Positions 24,743 to 34,294 of a DNA stretch of 57,100 nucleotides are shown here, in pieces (positions within the stretch are counted from its first letter, which is position 1; every line of letters begins with the position of its first letter). The DNA is from Oscillospiraceae bacterium (lineage in GTDB: Bacteria; Bacillota; Clostridia; Oscillospirales; Ruminococcaceae). The notes beneath the pieces were generated by a model. That model searched no databases, was not told the origin of the DNA, and saw nothing but the letters and a program-made list of their open reading frames with translations. Position numbers and translations under genes: made by a program. The stretch is taken from the NCBI GenBank assembly GCA_031253495.1, contig JAIRWC010000019.1, positions 1-57,100 on the forward strand, given 5' to 3'.

Positions 24743-26038
24743 CTATTCCAAGAATCCTTTGTGATGGCGCATCATCATCTGGCTTTCAAGCGTCCGCATG
24801 GTTTCGAGCGCGACGCTGACGACGATGAGTACGGTCGTTCCGCCCAAAGAAAGACCGTGCAACCCCGTTACCTTAGAGAAAGCGATGGGGAATATCGCGA
24901 CGAAGCCCAAGAAAATCGCCCCGATAAACGTAACCTTTGAAAGCGAGTTGTGTATAAAATCCGAGGTCGGCTTACCCGGGCGGTACCCGGGAACGGCGCC
25001 GTTGTTTTTCTTCAGGTTGTTGGCGATTTCCACCGGATTATACTGGATAGCCACATAGAAGTAGTTGAAAGCGATGATTAAAACGAAATACAACGCCGCG
25101 TAAACCCAGCTTGAAGAGTTAAAGACCCTTACGAAATCGCCCCAAAATCCGGAAGACTGGTTGTCGACGCCGAAGAAATACAAGATAGTCTGCGGAAGGC
25201 TCATAACGGACATGGCGAAGATAATCGGCATTACGCCCGACATGGCGACTTTAATCGGGATATGCGAGCTTTGCCCGCCATACATCTTCCGCCCTACCTG
25301 CCGTTTGGCGTACTGAACGGGTATTCGCCTTTCCGCGTTTGTCATGGTAACGACAAGCGCAATCATCAATATATAGATTATGAGAATGAGCGGGACAAAC
25401 ACGATATTCTGCGGTTTGTCGGCGCTCACCTGCCGGAAAAGCCCGACGATTTCCTCCGGAACCCTCGAGATGATGCCCGCGAACAGTATCATGGAAATGC
25501 CGTTGCCTATGCCCTTGTCGCTGATTTGGTCGCCCAGCCATATAATGAGCGACGCGCCCGCGACAAAGCAGCCGATTATCGTAACCATGGTTATAAAACC
25601 GTCGAAGCCTTCGGTATATTTAACCGCCTCTATTCTCAAAAGCCCGAAGTAAAACGCCGCCGACTGGAAAATGGCGATGCCCAAAGCGACAAACTTCGTG
25701 ATTTTGTTGATTTTTTTCCGCCCTTCGTCCCCTTCCTTGGAAAGCCGCTCCAGCACGGGGATTGCCACGGTGAGGAGCTGCATGATGATTGACGCGTTAA
25801 TGTAAGGCGTAATCGACATCGCGAACAGCGTGCCCTTACCGAGCGCGCCGCCCGTAATGGCGTCAAAATACTGCATGAGCGTACCGTCGCCGCCGAGCAT
25901 GCTTCCGATGGCGTCCGCTTCAAGAAAAGGCACGAAAATATGGGAACCGAGACGGAAAATCATCACGATGAATATCGTAAACAGAATCTTTTTTCGCAGT
26001 TCGGCAATTTTCCACGCGTTCCTGAATATCTCGAACAT
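24743..26038 (-). CDS. secY: Protein translocase subunit SecY
   Basis: 431 residues with ten hydrophobic segments, the pore of the Sec translocon. Typical stretches: FRLGSHIFVPF near the start, GDQISDKGIGNGISMILFAGI, ERRIPVQYAKRQVGRKMYGGQSSHIPIKVAMSGVMPIIFA, and NNLKKNNGAVPGYRPGKPTSDFI. Its ATG overlaps the rplO stop by one base (TAATG). Confidence 0.98.
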   Translation of the reverse strand: MFEIFRNAWKIAELRKKILFTIFIVMIFRLGSHIFVPFLEADAIGSMLGGDGTLMQYFDAITGGALGKGTLFAMSITPYINASIIMQLLTVAIPVLERLSKEGDEGRKKINKITKFVALGIAIFQSAAFYFGLLRIEAVKYTEGFDGFITMVTIIGCFVAGASLIIWLGDQISDKGIGNGISMILFAGIISRVPEEIVGLFRQVSADKPQNIVFVPLILIIYILMIALVVTMTNAERRIPVQYAKRQVGRKMYGGQSSHIPIKVAMSGVMPIIFAMSVMSLPQTILYFFGVDNQSSGFWGDFVRVFNSSSWVYAALYFVLIIAFNYFYVAIQYNPVEIANNLKKNNGAVPGYRPGKPTSDFIHNSLSKVTFIGAIFLGFVAIFPIAFSKVTGLHGLSLGGTTVLIVVSVALETMRTLESQMMMRHHKGFLE

Positions 26039-26538
26039 TAATTTTCACCCGCTTTTTTAACTCTCGCGTTATCGGGCAGGAATTTCTTTTTCAAGGGCAA
26101 TTCCCGCGCTTTGCCGCCGGCGGATTCTATCTTTTGCCTGGCGGTTCCGGAAAATTTCGTAACCGTTACGTCAAGTTTTTTTGTAAGCTCGCCGGTTCCG
26201 AGAATTTTTATGCCGTCAAGCGGCTTTTTTATCAGCCCGGAAGCGATAACCGCCCGTTCGTCCACAACGGCCCCGTCTTCAAAACGCTTCTCAAGGTCGC
26301 GTACGTTCACGACGGCGTATTCGGTTTTGAAAACGTTGTTGAACCCTCTTTTGGGCATACGCCTGGCAAGGGACGTCTGACCGCCCTCGAAGCCCGGCCT
26401 TACGCCGCCGCCGGAACGCGCCCACTGCCCCTTGTGCCCTTTGCCCGCCGTTTTGCCCCAACCGGAACCGTGTCCGCGCCCTATCCGCTTCACTTCCCTG
26501 TTGGAGCCCTTGGCGGGGGATAACTCGTGTAATTTCAT
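26038..26538 (-). CDS. rplO: Ribosomal protein L15
   Basis: 166 residues. The basic glycine-rich start [38 protein letters not shown] and [18 protein letters not shown] are diagnostic. The C-terminal tail is about 20 residues longer than the common 146-residue form and is Lys-rich. L15 is a late-assembly protein of the 50S core. Confidence 0.97.
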   Translation of the reverse strand: MKLHELSPAKGSNREVKRIGRGHGSGWGKTAGKGHKGQWARSGGGVRPGFEGGQTSLARRMPKRGFNNVFKTEYAVVNVRDLEKRFEDGAVVDERAVIASGLIKKPLDGIKILGTGELTKKLDVTVTKFSGTARQKIESAGGKARELPLKKKFLPDNARVKKAGEN

Positions 26539-26540
26539 GG

Positions 26541-26711
26541 TTACACCTCTTGCACTTCTATCAAATAAGAAATTTCTTTTATCTTTCCTCTGGTCGCGGG
26601 ATTATCCGGCTGCGCCGAAACGTCGCCGATTTTTTTTAACCCGAGCGATTTCGCCGTGTCAATGTGCGAATCCTTGCGCCCTATCAAAGACTTTATCAAT
26701 TTTATCCTCAT
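26541..26711 (-). CDS. rpmD: Ribosomal protein L30
   Basis: 56 residues, read directly: starts [20 protein letters not shown] and ends [10 protein letters not shown]. This is the usual length and pattern for bacterial L30 (KSLIGR..., GLKKIGD). It lies between rpsE and rplO, with two bases between its stop and the rplO ATG. Confidence 0.95.
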   Translation of the reverse strand: MRIKLIKSLIGRKDSHIDTAKSLGLKKIGDVSAQPDNPATRGKIKEISYLIEVQEV

Positions 26712-26724
26712 CGCCTTTAACCCC

Positions 26725-27228
26725 CTAAACAGTGAGAATCTGCCTAACCGTCTTCCCTCTTAACGAAGCCACCTCGTCGGCGTTCCTCATTGCCAGCAAG
26801 CCCTGCATCGTCGCCCTTACGACGTTGCACGGGTTATTGGAACGCAGGGATTTCGTACGGATATCCCTTATGCCCGCCGCTTCGACGACCGCGCGGACGG
26901 GACCGCCGGCGATAACCCCGGTTCCCTCGGGGGCGGGCTTCAGCAAAACCGCGCCCGCGCCGTATTTCCCGATGATTTCATGCGGGATGGTGGAGCCTTT
27001 CAATGAAATCCGAAAGAGATTCTTCTTCGCGTCTTCAATCCCTTTGCGGATGGCGTCGGGAACTTCGTTAGACTTGCCCATCCCGAAACCGACCACGCCG
27101 TTCGAGTCGCCCACCACCACCAACGCGGAAATCTTCATAATACGCCCGCCTTTGACGGTTTTGGACACCCGTTTGATATTTACCACCTTTTCGGCGAGTT
27201 TATAATCCGCCGCGTTCAATAAAGCCAT
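26725..27228 (-). CDS. rpsE: Ribosomal protein S5
   Basis: 167 residues from the ATG at 27228, which follows GGAGGGG at good spacing. The S5 signature is present: [51 protein letters not shown]. The dsRNA-binding fold is followed by the C-terminal [28 protein letters not shown]5 contributes to decoding fidelity and mRNA helicase activity. Confidence 0.97.
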   Translation of the reverse strand: MALLNAADYKLAEKVVNIKRVSKTVKGGRIMKISALVVVGDSNGVVGFGMGKSNEVPDAIRKGIEDAKKNLFRISLKGSTIPHEIIGKYGAGAVLLKPAPEGTGVIAGGPVRAVVEAAGIRDIRTKSLRSNNPCNVVRATMQGLLAMRNADEVASLRGKTVRQILTV

Positions 27229-27245
27229 AACCCCTCCTGCAAAAG

Positions 27246-27605
27246 TTAAAATTTCAGCCCGCCCTCGCGCGCGCCCTCGGCCAACGCCGCCACCCTGCCG
27301 TGATAGACGTAGCCGGAACGGTCGAACACCACTTCGGTTATCCCCGCCTTTTTCGCCTTTTCGGCGATTAACAGACCGATTTTTTTGGCCGCCGCCACAT
27401 TTCCGCCGTAATCGGCAAAGCCTTTCCCGGCGGTGGAAGCCGCGCAAAGCGTCGCGCCCTTTTCGTCGTCGACGAGCTGGGCGTAAATGTGCGCCGACGA
27501 GCGGAACACGTTCAAGCGCGGGCGGGAAGCCGTCCCCGCTATTTTGCCCCTCACGCGCTTATGTCTGCGAAGCCGGCTTTCGTTTTTATTTATCCGTTTA
27601 ATCAT
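27246..27605 (-). CDS. rplR: Ribosomal protein L18
   Basis: 119 residues, binds 5S rRNA. The pattern [41 protein letters not shown] and the ending [26 protein letters not shown] are diagnostic and complete. Confidence 0.97.
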   Translation of the reverse strand: MIKRINKNESRLRRHKRVRGKIAGTASRPRLNVFRSSAHIYAQLVDDEKGATLCAASTAGKGFADYGGNVAAAKKIGLLIAEKAKKAGITEVVFDRSGYVYHGRVAALAEGAREGGLKF

Positions 27606-27647
27606 AATATTCTCCTGTTCGGCGGACCCCGGTACCGCGGCGATTGG

Positions 27648-28193
27648 TTATTTCTTGCCTTTGCCGGCTTTGCCCTCTTTGCGGATAATGGTTTCGTCGG
27701 CGTATTTGATTCCTTTGCCCTTGTAGGGTTCAGGCGGGCGAAGCCCCCTCACTTCCGCCGCGAACTGCCCGACCTTTTGCTTGTCGACGCCGTTTATGAT
27801 TATTTTATTGGGGGATGGCGCCTCAATGGTTATATCGTCGGTATCCCTGACAATCACGGGGTGGGAGAAACCCAAAACCAAGTTAAGCTCTTTGCCCGTC
27901 TTTTGGCAACGGTAACCCACGCCGTTGATTTCCAGCTCTTTTTTAAATCCGACGGTAACCCCCGTTACCATATTGCCGAGCAAAGTCCTCGACAACCCGT
28001 GAAGCGAACGGTCCCGCTTGCTCTGCGTTTCGGGCGTTACGCTTAACGCCCCGTCGGCGAGCGCGATTTTCATCGACGGTTTAAACTCGCGGGAAAGGGA
28101 ACCTTTCGGACCCTTTACCGTAACGGTCGAGCCGTCTATCCTCACATCCACCCCCGCGGGAACGGGGATGGGCATTTTCCCTATTCTTGACAT
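27648..28193 (-). CDS. rplF: Ribosomal protein L6
   Basis: 181 residues. MSRIGKMPIPVPAGVDVRIDGSTVTVKGPKGSLSREF and the C-terminal RPPEPYKGKGIKYADETIIRKEGKAGKGKK are diagnostic. L6 stabilises the base of the L7/L12 stalk region. The ATG lies two bases after the stop of a 16-codon leader ORF and has no SD of its own at normal distance; translation is probably coupled to that leader. The rpsH-rplF gap is 104 bases. Confidence 0.97.
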   Translation of the reverse strand: MSRIGKMPIPVPAGVDVRIDGSTVTVKGPKGSLSREFKPSMKIALADGALSVTPETQSKRDRSLHGLSRTLLGNMVTGVTVGFKKELEINGVGYRCQKTGKELNLVLGFSHPVIVRDTDDITIEAPSPNKIIINGVDKQKVGQFAAEVRGLRPPEPYKGKGIKYADETIIRKEGKAGKGKK

Positions 28194-28195
28194 AT

Positions 28196-28246
28196 TTACG
28201 ACCGTGCCGCCTCACCCCGCGCAAAGCTCAACGAAAATCGCGGCAT
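28196..28246 (-). CDS. 16-codon intercistronic leader ORF before rplF (MPRFSLSFARGEAARS)
   Basis: ATG-started frame encoding MPRFSLSFARGEAARS, stop TAA two bases before the rplF ATG, preceded by the purine-rich site AAGAAAGGA. The peptide is identical to that before addA. The two ORFs differ at four bases (TCA/TCG, AGT/AGC, GGC/GGT, TCA/TCG), all synonymous third positions, which argues for selection on the peptide and not only on the DNA or RNA shape. A 10-base GCGGCACGGT / ACCATGCCGC pairing (one mismatch) spans the ORF. The role is inferred: translational coupling to rplF. Confidence 0.65.
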   Translation of the reverse strand: MPRFSLSFARGEAARS

Positions 28247-28297
28247 GGTGATACGTCCTTTCTTATTGCAATTCCGCTTGACATTGAAATAAACTCA

Positions 28298-28696
28298 TTA
28301 CCAGACAAACGCGAGGATTTCGCCGCCGACGCGTTCCGCCCTCGCCTTTTTGTCGGTCATCAACCCTTTGGAGGTGGACACGATGGCGATGCCGAGCCCC
28401 TTCATCACTTTCGGCATTTCTCTCGAATTTGAGTAGATTCTCAAACCGGGCTTCGACACCCTGCGCAACCCCGTAATGACCTGCGCCTTGTTTTCGGCGT
28501 ATTTCAAGGTAATCCTTATCACGCCCTGTTTGCTGTCCTCGATAATTCTGAAACTTTTTATATATCCCTCGTCTTGAAGAATCTGCGCGATTTGCCTTTT
28601 CAAACCGGAGCAGGGGACATCGACTATCGGGTGCTTCGCCGCGTTCGCGTTGCGTATCCGCGTGAGCATATCCGCGATTGTATCGGTAGTTTGCAT
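28298..28696 (-). CDS. rpsH: Ribosomal protein S8
   Basis: 132 residues from the ATG at 28696 with AGGAGGA upstream. [28 protein letters not shown] and the ending [31 protein letters not shown] are diagnostic. S8 binds 16S rRNA early and in some bacteria represses the spc operon. Upstream, the rpsN-rpsH gap holds three 26-bp tandem repeats. Confidence 0.97.
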   Translation of the reverse strand: MQTTDTIADMLTRIRNANAAKHPIVDVPCSGLKRQIAQILQDEGYIKSFRIIEDSKQGVIRITLKYAENKAQVITGLRRVSKPGLRIYSNSREMPKVMKGLGIAIVSTSKGLMTDKKARAERVGGEILAFVW

Positions 28697-28730
28697 ATTT
28701 TTCCTCCTGTGTTTAACCGGCGTTTTGCCC

Positions 28731-28808
28731 GCCTTTGAAAATTCCGGGTCCGCGCCGCCTTTGAAAATTCCGGGTCCGCGCCGCTTTTGAAAATCCCGGG
28801 TTCGCGCC
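28731..28808. repeat. Three 26-bp tandem repeats between rpsN and rpsH
   Basis: Two identical and one slightly diverged copy of a 26-base unit (core TTTGAAAATTCCGGGTCCGC) lie head-to-tail in the 137-base gap. The third copy has TTTTGAAAATCCCGGGTTCG. They are transcribed within the operon but not translated. Their period is not a multiple of three. Confidence 0.85.
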
Positions 28809-28833
28809 GCCGAAACGGCGGGGAACCAATCCG

Positions 28834-29019
28834 TTACCAAGACGACTTTTTGACGCCGGGAATGTGCCCTTTATACGCCAATTCCCTGAAACAAATTCTG
28901 CAAATCCCAAACTTGCGCAAATAGGCGTGCGGTCTCCCGCAGAGTTTGCATCTGGTATACGCGCGGGTGGAGTATTTGGGCGCGAGCTTTTGTTTCGCAA
29001 TCATCGATTTTTTCGCCAT
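28834..29019 (-). CDS. rpsN: Ribosomal protein S14, zinc-binding (type Z)
   Basis: 61 residues with CKLC near 24-27 and CRIC near 40-43 as zinc ligands. The start [24 protein letters not shown] and ending [13 protein letters not shown] are standard for the short S14 of Firmicutes. It sits between rplE and rpsH. Confidence 0.97.
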   Translation of the reverse strand: MAKKSMIAKQKLAPKYSTRAYTRCKLCGRPHAYLRKFGICRICFRELAYKGHIPGVKKSSW

Positions 29020-29044
29020 AAAGCAGTTCTCCTATTATATCCGG

Positions 29045-29584
29045 TTATTTCGCGAAAGGCGCGCCCATCAAGGCGAGCAGCTCCTTCGCTTCTTCATCCG
29101 TTTTTGCCGTGGTAACAAAGTTTATGTCCATTCCCCGAACGGCGTCGATTTTGTCATACTCGATTTCGGGGAAAATCAACTGCTCTTTTATGCCTATGGA
29201 ATAATTCCCGCGACCGTCGAACGAATTCGGGTTAATCCCCCTGAAATCCCTTACGCGCGGAAGCGCCACGTTGAAAAGCCTGTCGAGGAACTCGTACATG
29301 GCCCCGCCCCGAAGCGTCAGCTTAACGCCGATTATGTTGCCCTCGCGGAGCTTAAAGTTGGCGACGGATTTCTTCGCTTTGCATATAACCGGCTTTTGCC
29401 CTGTTACGGCCTTTATATCGCTCATAATGCCGTCAATCACCTTCGGGTTGTCCTTGGCCTCGCCGCAACCGACGTTGATGGTGATTTTGTCGATTTTCGG
29501 AACCTGCATCACGCTTTTGTACTTAAACTTTTTATAAAGCGCGGGAAGCACCGTTTCACTGTAATACGTTTTCATTCTCGCCAT
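29045..29584 (-). CDS. rplE: Ribosomal protein L5
   Basis: 179 residues from the ATG at 29584 (SD GGAGAGA). It binds 5S rRNA and contacts the P-site tRNA. Diagnostic: [47 protein letters not shown], and [42 protein letters not shown]. Confidence 0.97.
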   Translation of the reverse strand: MARMKTYYSETVLPALYKKFKYKSVMQVPKIDKITINVGCGEAKDNPKVIDGIMSDIKAVTGQKPVICKAKKSVANFKLREGNIIGVKLTLRGGAMYEFLDRLFNVALPRVRDFRGINPNSFDGRGNYSIGIKEQLIFPEIEYDKIDAVRGMDINFVTTAKTDEEAKELLALMGAPFAK

Positions 29585-29653
29585 GGTCTGTCTCTCCTTC
29601 GGAAGCGTGGATGCCGCCCGCCCGAAAGACGGGGGACGCAAAGGGACCGCCGA

Positions 29654-30001
29654 TTATAGGGTCGCGCCGCATTTTTTGCAGACGCGGACTTTTTCGGTTT
29701 TGCCGCCCTTTTCCTTAAAATCGCGCCCCGCGCGCGCGGGCTTGTCGCATTTCGGGCAGACAAGCTGCACCTTGCAGGCGTAAACAGGGGCTTCCGCCTC
29801 GATTATGCCGCCCGGCTTCTGCCCTCGCGGTTTAACGTGTTTTTTAACCTTGTTTATGCCCTCGATTATAACCTTGCCCTCCTTAGGGCTGACCTCAAGG
29901 ATTTTACCGGTTCTGCGAACGCCTTCCTTAACGTATTTGTCTTTGTATTTCCCCGTTAAAAGAACGACGGTATCGCCTTTTTTTACGTGCAACTCGTTCA
30001 T
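29654..30001 (-). CDS. rplX: Ribosomal protein L24 (zinc-ribbon variant)
   Basis: 115 residues from the ATG at 30001. The KOW start [19 protein letters not shown] and [45 protein letters not shown] are typical. The CPKC and CKKC pairs in the C-terminal part make a zinc ribbon, seen in some L24 forms. A TTG six bases upstream is an alternative start. L24 starts 50S assembly. Confidence 0.96.
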   Translation of the reverse strand: MNELHVKKGDTVVLLTGKYKDKYVKEGVRRTGKILEVSPKEGKVIIEGINKVKKHVKPRGQKPGGIIEAEAPVYACKVQLVCPKCDKPARAGRDFKEKGGKTEKVRVCKKCGATL

Positions 30002-30061
30002 AATCAATTTTACCTCACAGTTTCGCCGGCGCTTTCCGGCGCAAAAATCCGGCGCCTTCGG

Positions 30062-30430
30062 TTACAGAACCTCGGGGGCGAGCGAAAGGATTTTGATATA
30101 CTCTTTCTCGCGCAACTCCCTCGCCACCGGACCGAAAATGCGCGTTCCCCTGGGATTTTTGTCTTCTTTGATAATCACCGCCGCGTTCTCGTCGAAGCGG
30201 ATATAAGTCCCGTCGGTTCTGCGAACGCCGGAAGCGGAGCGCACAATAACGCACCTCACCACGTCGCCCTTCTTCACCGTGCCGCCGGGATTGGCTTTCT
30301 TCACCGAGGCGACGATTACGTCGCCGATATTGGCGTACCTTTTGCGCGTTCCGCCCAATACGCGGATACACATAATCTCTTTCGCGCCGGTATTGTCGGC
30401 GACTTTAAGACGCGACTGCATCTGAATCAT
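30062..30430 (-). CDS. rplN: Ribosomal protein L14
   Basis: 122 residues, the exact usual length. [44 protein letters not shown] and the ending [17 protein letters not shown] are diagnostic. L14 binds 23S rRNA at the subunit interface and is the docking site of the silencing factor RsfS. Confidence 0.98.
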   Translation of the reverse strand: MIQMQSRLKVADNTGAKEIMCIRVLGGTRKRYANIGDVIVASVKKANPGGTVKKGDVVRCVIVRSASGVRRTDGTYIRFDENAAVIIKEDKNPRGTRIFGPVARELREKEYIKILSLAPEVL

Positions 30431-30460
30431 CTCAATCTCTCCTTAACGGACAATTTGCAA

Positions 30461-30718
30461 TTATTTCGCGCGTTCAAGGATTTGAACCAAGCGCCACCTT
30501 TTTTCCTTGGAAATGGGGCGGGTCTCCATTATTTCCACCTTGTCGCCGACATTGCAGGCGTTTTCCCCGTCGTGCGCCTTGAACTTAATGGTGCGTTTGA
30601 CGATTTTCTTGTACAGGGGATGGCGGACGTTATCCTCGATGGAAACGACGACGGTCTTGTCCATTTTGTTGCTGACGACCCTGCCTACCCTCGTTTTTCT
30701 TAAATTTCTGCCGCTCAT
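30461..30718 (-). CDS. rpsQ: Ribosomal protein S17
   Basis: 85 residues from the ATG at 30718 with AAGGAG upstream. [47 protein letters not shown] and [20 protein letters not shown] are diagnostic. It is a primary 16S rRNA binder with an OB fold. Confidence 0.97.
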   Translation of the reverse strand: MSGRNLRKTRVGRVVSNKMDKTVVVSIEDNVRHPLYKKIVKRTIKFKAHDGENACNVGDKVEIMETRPISKEKRWRLVQILERAK

Positions 30719-30728
30719 AAAGCACTCC

Positions 30729-30947
30729 TTAGTTATTGCCCGCCGCAAGTTCACGAAGCTCGCGTTCGCGCTGAATGGTTTTGATTATGGCAATCCGCTT
30801 TTTTACCGCTTTAATCCTCATGGGGTTTTCAAGCTGATTTACCGCCAACTGGAAACGCAGATTAAAAAGCTCCTGTTTTAAGTCGGACGCTCTTTTCTCA
30901 AGCTCCAGCCCGGAAAGTTCCCTAAGCTCGCCGGCATCCTTCCTCAT
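30729..30947 (-). CDS. rpmC: Ribosomal protein L29
   Basis: 72 residues: [51 protein letters not shown], the two-helix hairpin of L29. It lies at the tunnel exit and is part of the binding site for trigger factor and SRP. The start overlaps the rplP stop (ATGA). Confidence 0.96.
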   Translation of the reverse strand: MRKDAGELRELSGLELEKRASDLKQELFNLRFQLAVNQLENPMRIKAVKKRIAIIKTIQRERELRELAAGNN

Positions 30948-31384
30948 TGTTCACCGCTCCCCTCGTTCGCGATAATCTCTTCCCTTTTTACAAATTTGCA
31001 CTTAATGGGAAGTTTGTGCATGGCGAGACGCATCGCCTCCCTCGCGGTTTCTTCGGAAACGCCCGCGATTTCAAACATTACCCTGCCAGGTTTTACGACC
31101 GCGACCCAGTATTCGGGCGAACCCTTTCCGGAACCCATACGGGTTTCGGCGGGCTTTTCCGTAACCGGCTTATGCGGGAAAATCTTAATCCAAACCTGCC
31201 CGCCGCGCTTTATGTAACGCGTCATGGCGATACGCGCCGCCTCTATCTGATTGGAAGTAATCCACGCCGGTTCCAAAGCCTGCAAGCCGTATTCCCCGTT
31301 GCTCACGACGTTGCCGCGCGTCGCCTTCCCTTTCATGCGCCCGCGTTGCTGACGCCTGTATTTAACTCTTTTAGGAATTAGCAT
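30944..31384 (-). CDS. rplP: Ribosomal protein L16
   Basis: 146 residues. [25 protein letters not shown], the [72 protein letters not shown] block and the C-terminus are standard. L16 organises the aminoacyl-tRNA site. It overlaps rpmC by four bases. Confidence 0.98.
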   Translation of the reverse strand: MLIPKRVKYRRQQRGRMKGKATRGNVVSNGEYGLQALEPAWITSNQIEAARIAMTRYIKRGGQVWIKIFPHKPVTEKPAETRMGSGKGSPEYWVAVVKPGRVMFEIAGVSEETAREAMRLAMHKLPIKCKFVKREEIIANEGSGEQ

Positions 31385-31390
31385 AATACC

Positions 31391-32365
31391 TTATTCCTCC
31401 TCTTTTTTCGTAACCTCCGCCGCCCTGTCGCCGCCCGAGGAAGCCGCCCTGTCCGCCGCCCTGTCGCCGCCCGAGGAAGCCGCCCTGTCGCCGCCCGGGG
31501 AAGCCGCCCTGTCGCCGCCCGGGGAAGCCGCCCTGCCCGGTCCGTCCCCTCTGCCGAAGCCCGGTCTGTCCGCGCCGCGCTGACCGGTTCTCGAAGGCCT
31601 GTCGCCCGACTGTCCGCGGCGTTCGCCCCTAAAATCGCCGCCCCTGTCGTCGCGGCGGGGCCTGCGCGCGGGCCTTTCGGGGATAACGCGTTTGTTCCCC
31701 GCTTCCCCTTTGAGAACCTCGCCTTTATAAATCCAAACCTTAACCCCGATAATCCCGTAGGTCGTCTTCGCCTTCGCCGTGCCGTAATCGATATCGGCGC
31801 GGAGCGTATGCAAGGGGATGGTACCCTCGTGATAGCTTTCGGAACGCGCGATTTCAGCCCCGCCGAGCCTGCCCGAAACCATGGTCTTAATCCCGTTCGC
31901 GCCGGCGTCCATCGTCCTTTTGATACAGGATTTCATGGCCCTTCTGAAAGAGGTGCGCATTTCAAGCTGGCGCGCGATGTCTTCCGCGACGAGCTGCGCC
32001 GTTAAGTCGATTTGCTTGTTTTCCACGATATTGAGGTTGACGGGTTTTCCGCCCGTGATTTTCTCCAAGTCCACGCGGATTTTTTCGATTTCCAACCCCT
32101 TTTGCCCGATTAAAAGCCCGGGCCTGGCGGTGTGAATGAAAATTTTGATTTTAGTCGCGTCGCGCTCGATTTCAATGTCGGAAATGCCCGGTCTAAGCGG
32201 CGACGACGATTTTTCCGTGGAATACGTTTTGCCGAGCAGATACCCGCGTATTTTAAAATCCTCCACCAGCGTGTCGCCGAAAGTTTTCTTCCCCGCGAAC
32301 CAACGCGAACTCCAATCCTTGATTATCCCTACCCTTAACCCGTGCGGATTGACTTTTTGTCCCAT
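31391..32365 (-). CDS. rpsC: Ribosomal protein S3 with a ~100-residue Arg/Gly/Asp-rich repeat tail
   Basis: 324 residues, against about 210-235 in most bacteria. The body is normal: [20 protein letters not shown], the KH domain ([29 protein letters not shown]) and the C-terminal domain ending near [11 protein letters not shown]. From about residue 222 a low-complexity tail follows, rich in Arg, Gly, Asp and Pro. It ends in repeats of the eight-residue unit AASPGGDR or AASSGGDR and a charged EVTKKEEE. The repeats are also visible in the DNA as 24-bp units. S3 lines the mRNA entry channel, so the tail would project from the solvent side of the 30S. Its function is unknown. Confidence 0.96.
   Translation of the reverse strand: MGQKVNPHGLRVGIIKDWSSRWFAGKKTFGDTLVEDFKIRGYLLGKTYSTEKSSSPLRPGISDIEIERDATKIKIFIHTARPGLLIGQKGLEIEKIRVDLEKITGGKPVNLNIVENKQIDLTAQLVAEDIARQLEMRTSFRRAMKSCIKRTMDAGANGIKTMVSGRLGGAEIARSESYHEGTIPLHTLRADIDYGTAKAKTTYGIIGVKVWIYKGEVLKGEAGNKRVIPERPARRPRRDDRGGDFRGERRGQSGDRPSRTGQRGADRPGFGRGDGPGRAASPGGDRAASPGGDRAASSGGDRAADRAASSGGDRAAEVTKKEEE
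31420..31540. repeat. 24-bp coding repeats in the rpsC tail
   Basis: Tandem in-frame units (core GCCGCCCTGTCGCCGCCCG on the + strand), each coding for eight residues, with one partial unit. Because the unit length is a multiple of three, copy number can change without breaking the frame. Confidence 0.8.
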
Positions 32366-32401
32366 TATGATAACTCCTTACTGTTTGCCGGTTACCCGCG
32401 C

Positions 32402-32746
32402 TCAATTCGCCTCTTCCGCTTCTTTGACGACCAAAACGACGTTTGAAGTCCTTTTAAAAATACGGTGCGCCCGCCCGTGGTCTTTCGCCCTTATGCGCTT
32501 CATCGTAACCCCCGGGCCGCAATGACATTCAGAAACGTAACACTCCGACAAATCCATGGAATGGTTGTTCTCCGCGTTCGCCATCGCCGACGTAAGAAGC
32601 TTCCGCAACGGTTCGCTCGCGGACTTCGGGGTGTGCCTCAAAACAGCCAGCGCCTCGTCGCATTTCTTGTTCCTTATCAAGTCCAACACAATCCCCACCT
32701 TTCGGGGCGAAATGCGTATGAATTTAAGTTCCGCTCTCGCTTCCAT
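32402..32746 (-). CDS. rplV: Ribosomal protein L22
   Basis: 114 residues. AELKFIRISPRKVGIVLDLIRNKKCDEALAVLRHTPKSASEPLRKLLTSAMANAENNHSMD and the beta-hairpin CHCGPGVTMKRIRAKDHGRAHRIFKRTSNVVLVVKE, which reaches into the exit tunnel, are diagnostic. Confidence 0.97.
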   Translation of the reverse strand: MEARAELKFIRISPRKVGIVLDLIRNKKCDEALAVLRHTPKSASEPLRKLLTSAMANAENNHSMDLSECYVSECHCGPGVTMKRIRAKDHGRAHRIFKRTSNVVLVVKEAEEAN

Positions 32747-32806
32747 AACGGTTTGTCTCCTTAAATACGGGCGGACGCCGTTCGCGGCGCCTCCGCGTTT
32801 TAAATC

Positions 32807-33082
32807 CTATTTCTTCGTGGTCTTGCTCCCGGCGTGCCCCCTGTAGGTCCTCGTCGGCGCGAACTCGCCCAGTTTATGCCCCACCATATCCTCGGTAACG
32901 TACACCGGCACATGCTTCCTCCCGTCGTGGACGGCGAAAGTATGCCCGATAAAATCAGGGAATATGGTACTCGCCCTGCTCCAGGTTTTAAGAACCTTTT
33001 TCTCGCCCGCGCTGTTCATCGTCTTTACGCGCTTCATCAACGCCTCTTGAACGAACGGTCCTTTCTTCACGCTTCTGCTCAT
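32807..33082 (-). CDS. rpsS: Ribosomal protein S19
   Basis: 91 residues from the ATG at 33082. [73 protein letters not shown] are diagnostic. S19 sits in the 30S head with S13. Confidence 0.97.
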   Translation of the reverse strand: MSRSVKKGPFVQEALMKRVKTMNSAGEKKVLKTWSRASTIFPDFIGHTFAVHDGRKHVPVYVTEDMVGHKLGEFAPTRTYRGHAGSKTTKK

Positions 33083-33118
33083 CTGCCGTATCCTCCGCAA
33101 TGTAGTTAAGCCGCCCGC

Positions 33119-33952
33119 TTATTTTTGCCCTCTTCGCTTAACTATGAATTTATTTGTGTTTTTCTTGGTCTTACGGGTTTTGTAACCCATCGCGGGCTTG
33201 CCCCAAGGGGTTACGGGACCGGCCCTGCCGATGGGGGAACGCCCCTCGCCGCCGCCGTGCGGGTGGTCGCAGGGGTTCATAACCGAACCGCGGACGGTCG
33301 GCTTTTTCCCCATATGCCTCACGCGCCCCGCCTTGCCCCAGTTCACGTTCGCGTGGTCGGGGTTTGAAACGCTCCCTATCGTCGCCATGCACTTGGCGGG
33401 GACGTTCCGCAGTTCGCCGCTCGGCAGGCGGAGCAAAGCCATTTCGTTTTCCTTGGCCATAAGCTGCGCCGAGTTCCCCGCGCTCCGAACGAGCTGACCG
33501 CCCTTGCCCGGATATAACTCGATATTGTGTATGACCGCACCCACGGGAATATCAATCAGCCGTAACGCGTTGCCCGGCTTTATGTCCGCGTTCGCGCCCG
33601 CGCTCACCGCGTCGCCGACCTTCAGGCCGTCGGGGGCGAGGATATAACGCTTCTCCCCGTCTTCGTACCGCACCAGCGCGATAAACGCCGAACGGTTGGG
33701 GTCGTATTCAAGAGTTAAAACCTTGGCGTCCATATCGAGTTTATCGCGTTTGAAGTCGATAACCCTGTATTTTCTTCGGTTGCCGCCGCCTTTGTGCCTG
33801 ACGGTGATGCCGCCTGAATTGGCGCGGCCCGCGTGCTTTTTAAGCGGGGTGAGCAGGCTTTTCTCGGGTTCGGCTTTGGAAAGCCCGCCGTAATCGACGA
33901 CCGACATCCCCCGCCGCCCGGGCGTGGTCGGCTTATAAAACTTAATGGCCAT
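33119..33952 (-). CDS. rplB: Ribosomal protein L2
   Basis: 277 residues, the usual length. The peptidyl-transferase-proximal loop is present ([50 protein letters not shown]). N-terminus [19 protein letters not shown]2 is needed for subunit association and peptide-bond formation. Confidence 0.98.
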   Translation of the reverse strand: MAIKFYKPTTPGRRGMSVVDYGGLSKAEPEKSLLTPLKKHAGRANSGGITVRHKGGGNRRKYRVIDFKRDKLDMDAKVLTLEYDPNRSAFIALVRYEDGEKRYILAPDGLKVGDAVSAGANADIKPGNALRLIDIPVGAVIHNIELYPGKGGQLVRSAGNSAQLMAKENEMALLRLPSGELRNVPAKCMATIGSVSNPDHANVNWGKAGRVRHMGKKPTVRGSVMNPCDHPHGGGEGRSPIGRAGPVTPWGKPAMGYKTRKTKKNTNKFIVKRRGQK

Positions 33953-33994
33953 TTTCAGTATATCTCCTAAATCTAAAATCCCGCCGCGGCGCGA

Positions 33995-34294
33995 TTATAT
34001 CATCCCGTCGAAAAATTCAATCGTTTTCGAGCCTTCCCGCAGGGTTACAATCGCTTTCTTCCAGCTTGCGGTGTAACCTTGGGTGCGCCCTTGCCGCCTT
34101 AATCTCCCCTTGACGTTCATGGTGTTGACTTTTTCGACCCTCACGCCGGAAAACAACGCTTCCACAGCTTTTTTGATTTCGATTTTATTCGCTTTTTTCG
34201 CGACTTTGAAAGTGTACTTGCCGTTCGCCAGCCCTTCGGTTGAACGCTCCGTGATGACGGGGCTTAAAACGACGTCTTGGGGTATGAAGTTCAT
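33995..34294 (-). CDS. rplW: Ribosomal protein L23
   Basis: 99 residues. DVVLSPVITERSTEGLANGKYTFKVAKKANKIEIKKAVEALFSGVRVEKVNTMNVKGRLRRQGRTQGYTASWKKAIVTL is diagnostic. L23 forms the trigger-factor docking site at the tunnel exit. The start overlaps the rplD stop by one base. Confidence 0.97.
   Translation of the reverse strand: MNFIPQDVVLSPVITERSTEGLANGKYTFKVAKKANKIEIKKAVEALFSGVRVEKVNTMNVKGRLRRQGRTQGYTASWKKAIVTLREGSKTIEFFDGMI

Noticed and set aside
28279-28284. TTGACA as a + strand promoter upstream of rpsH region
   Set aside because: It points against the operon and no -10 box follows at 17 bases.
28731-28808. The 26-bp tandem repeats as a CRISPR array
   Set aside because: The units abut with no spacers and no cas genes are near.
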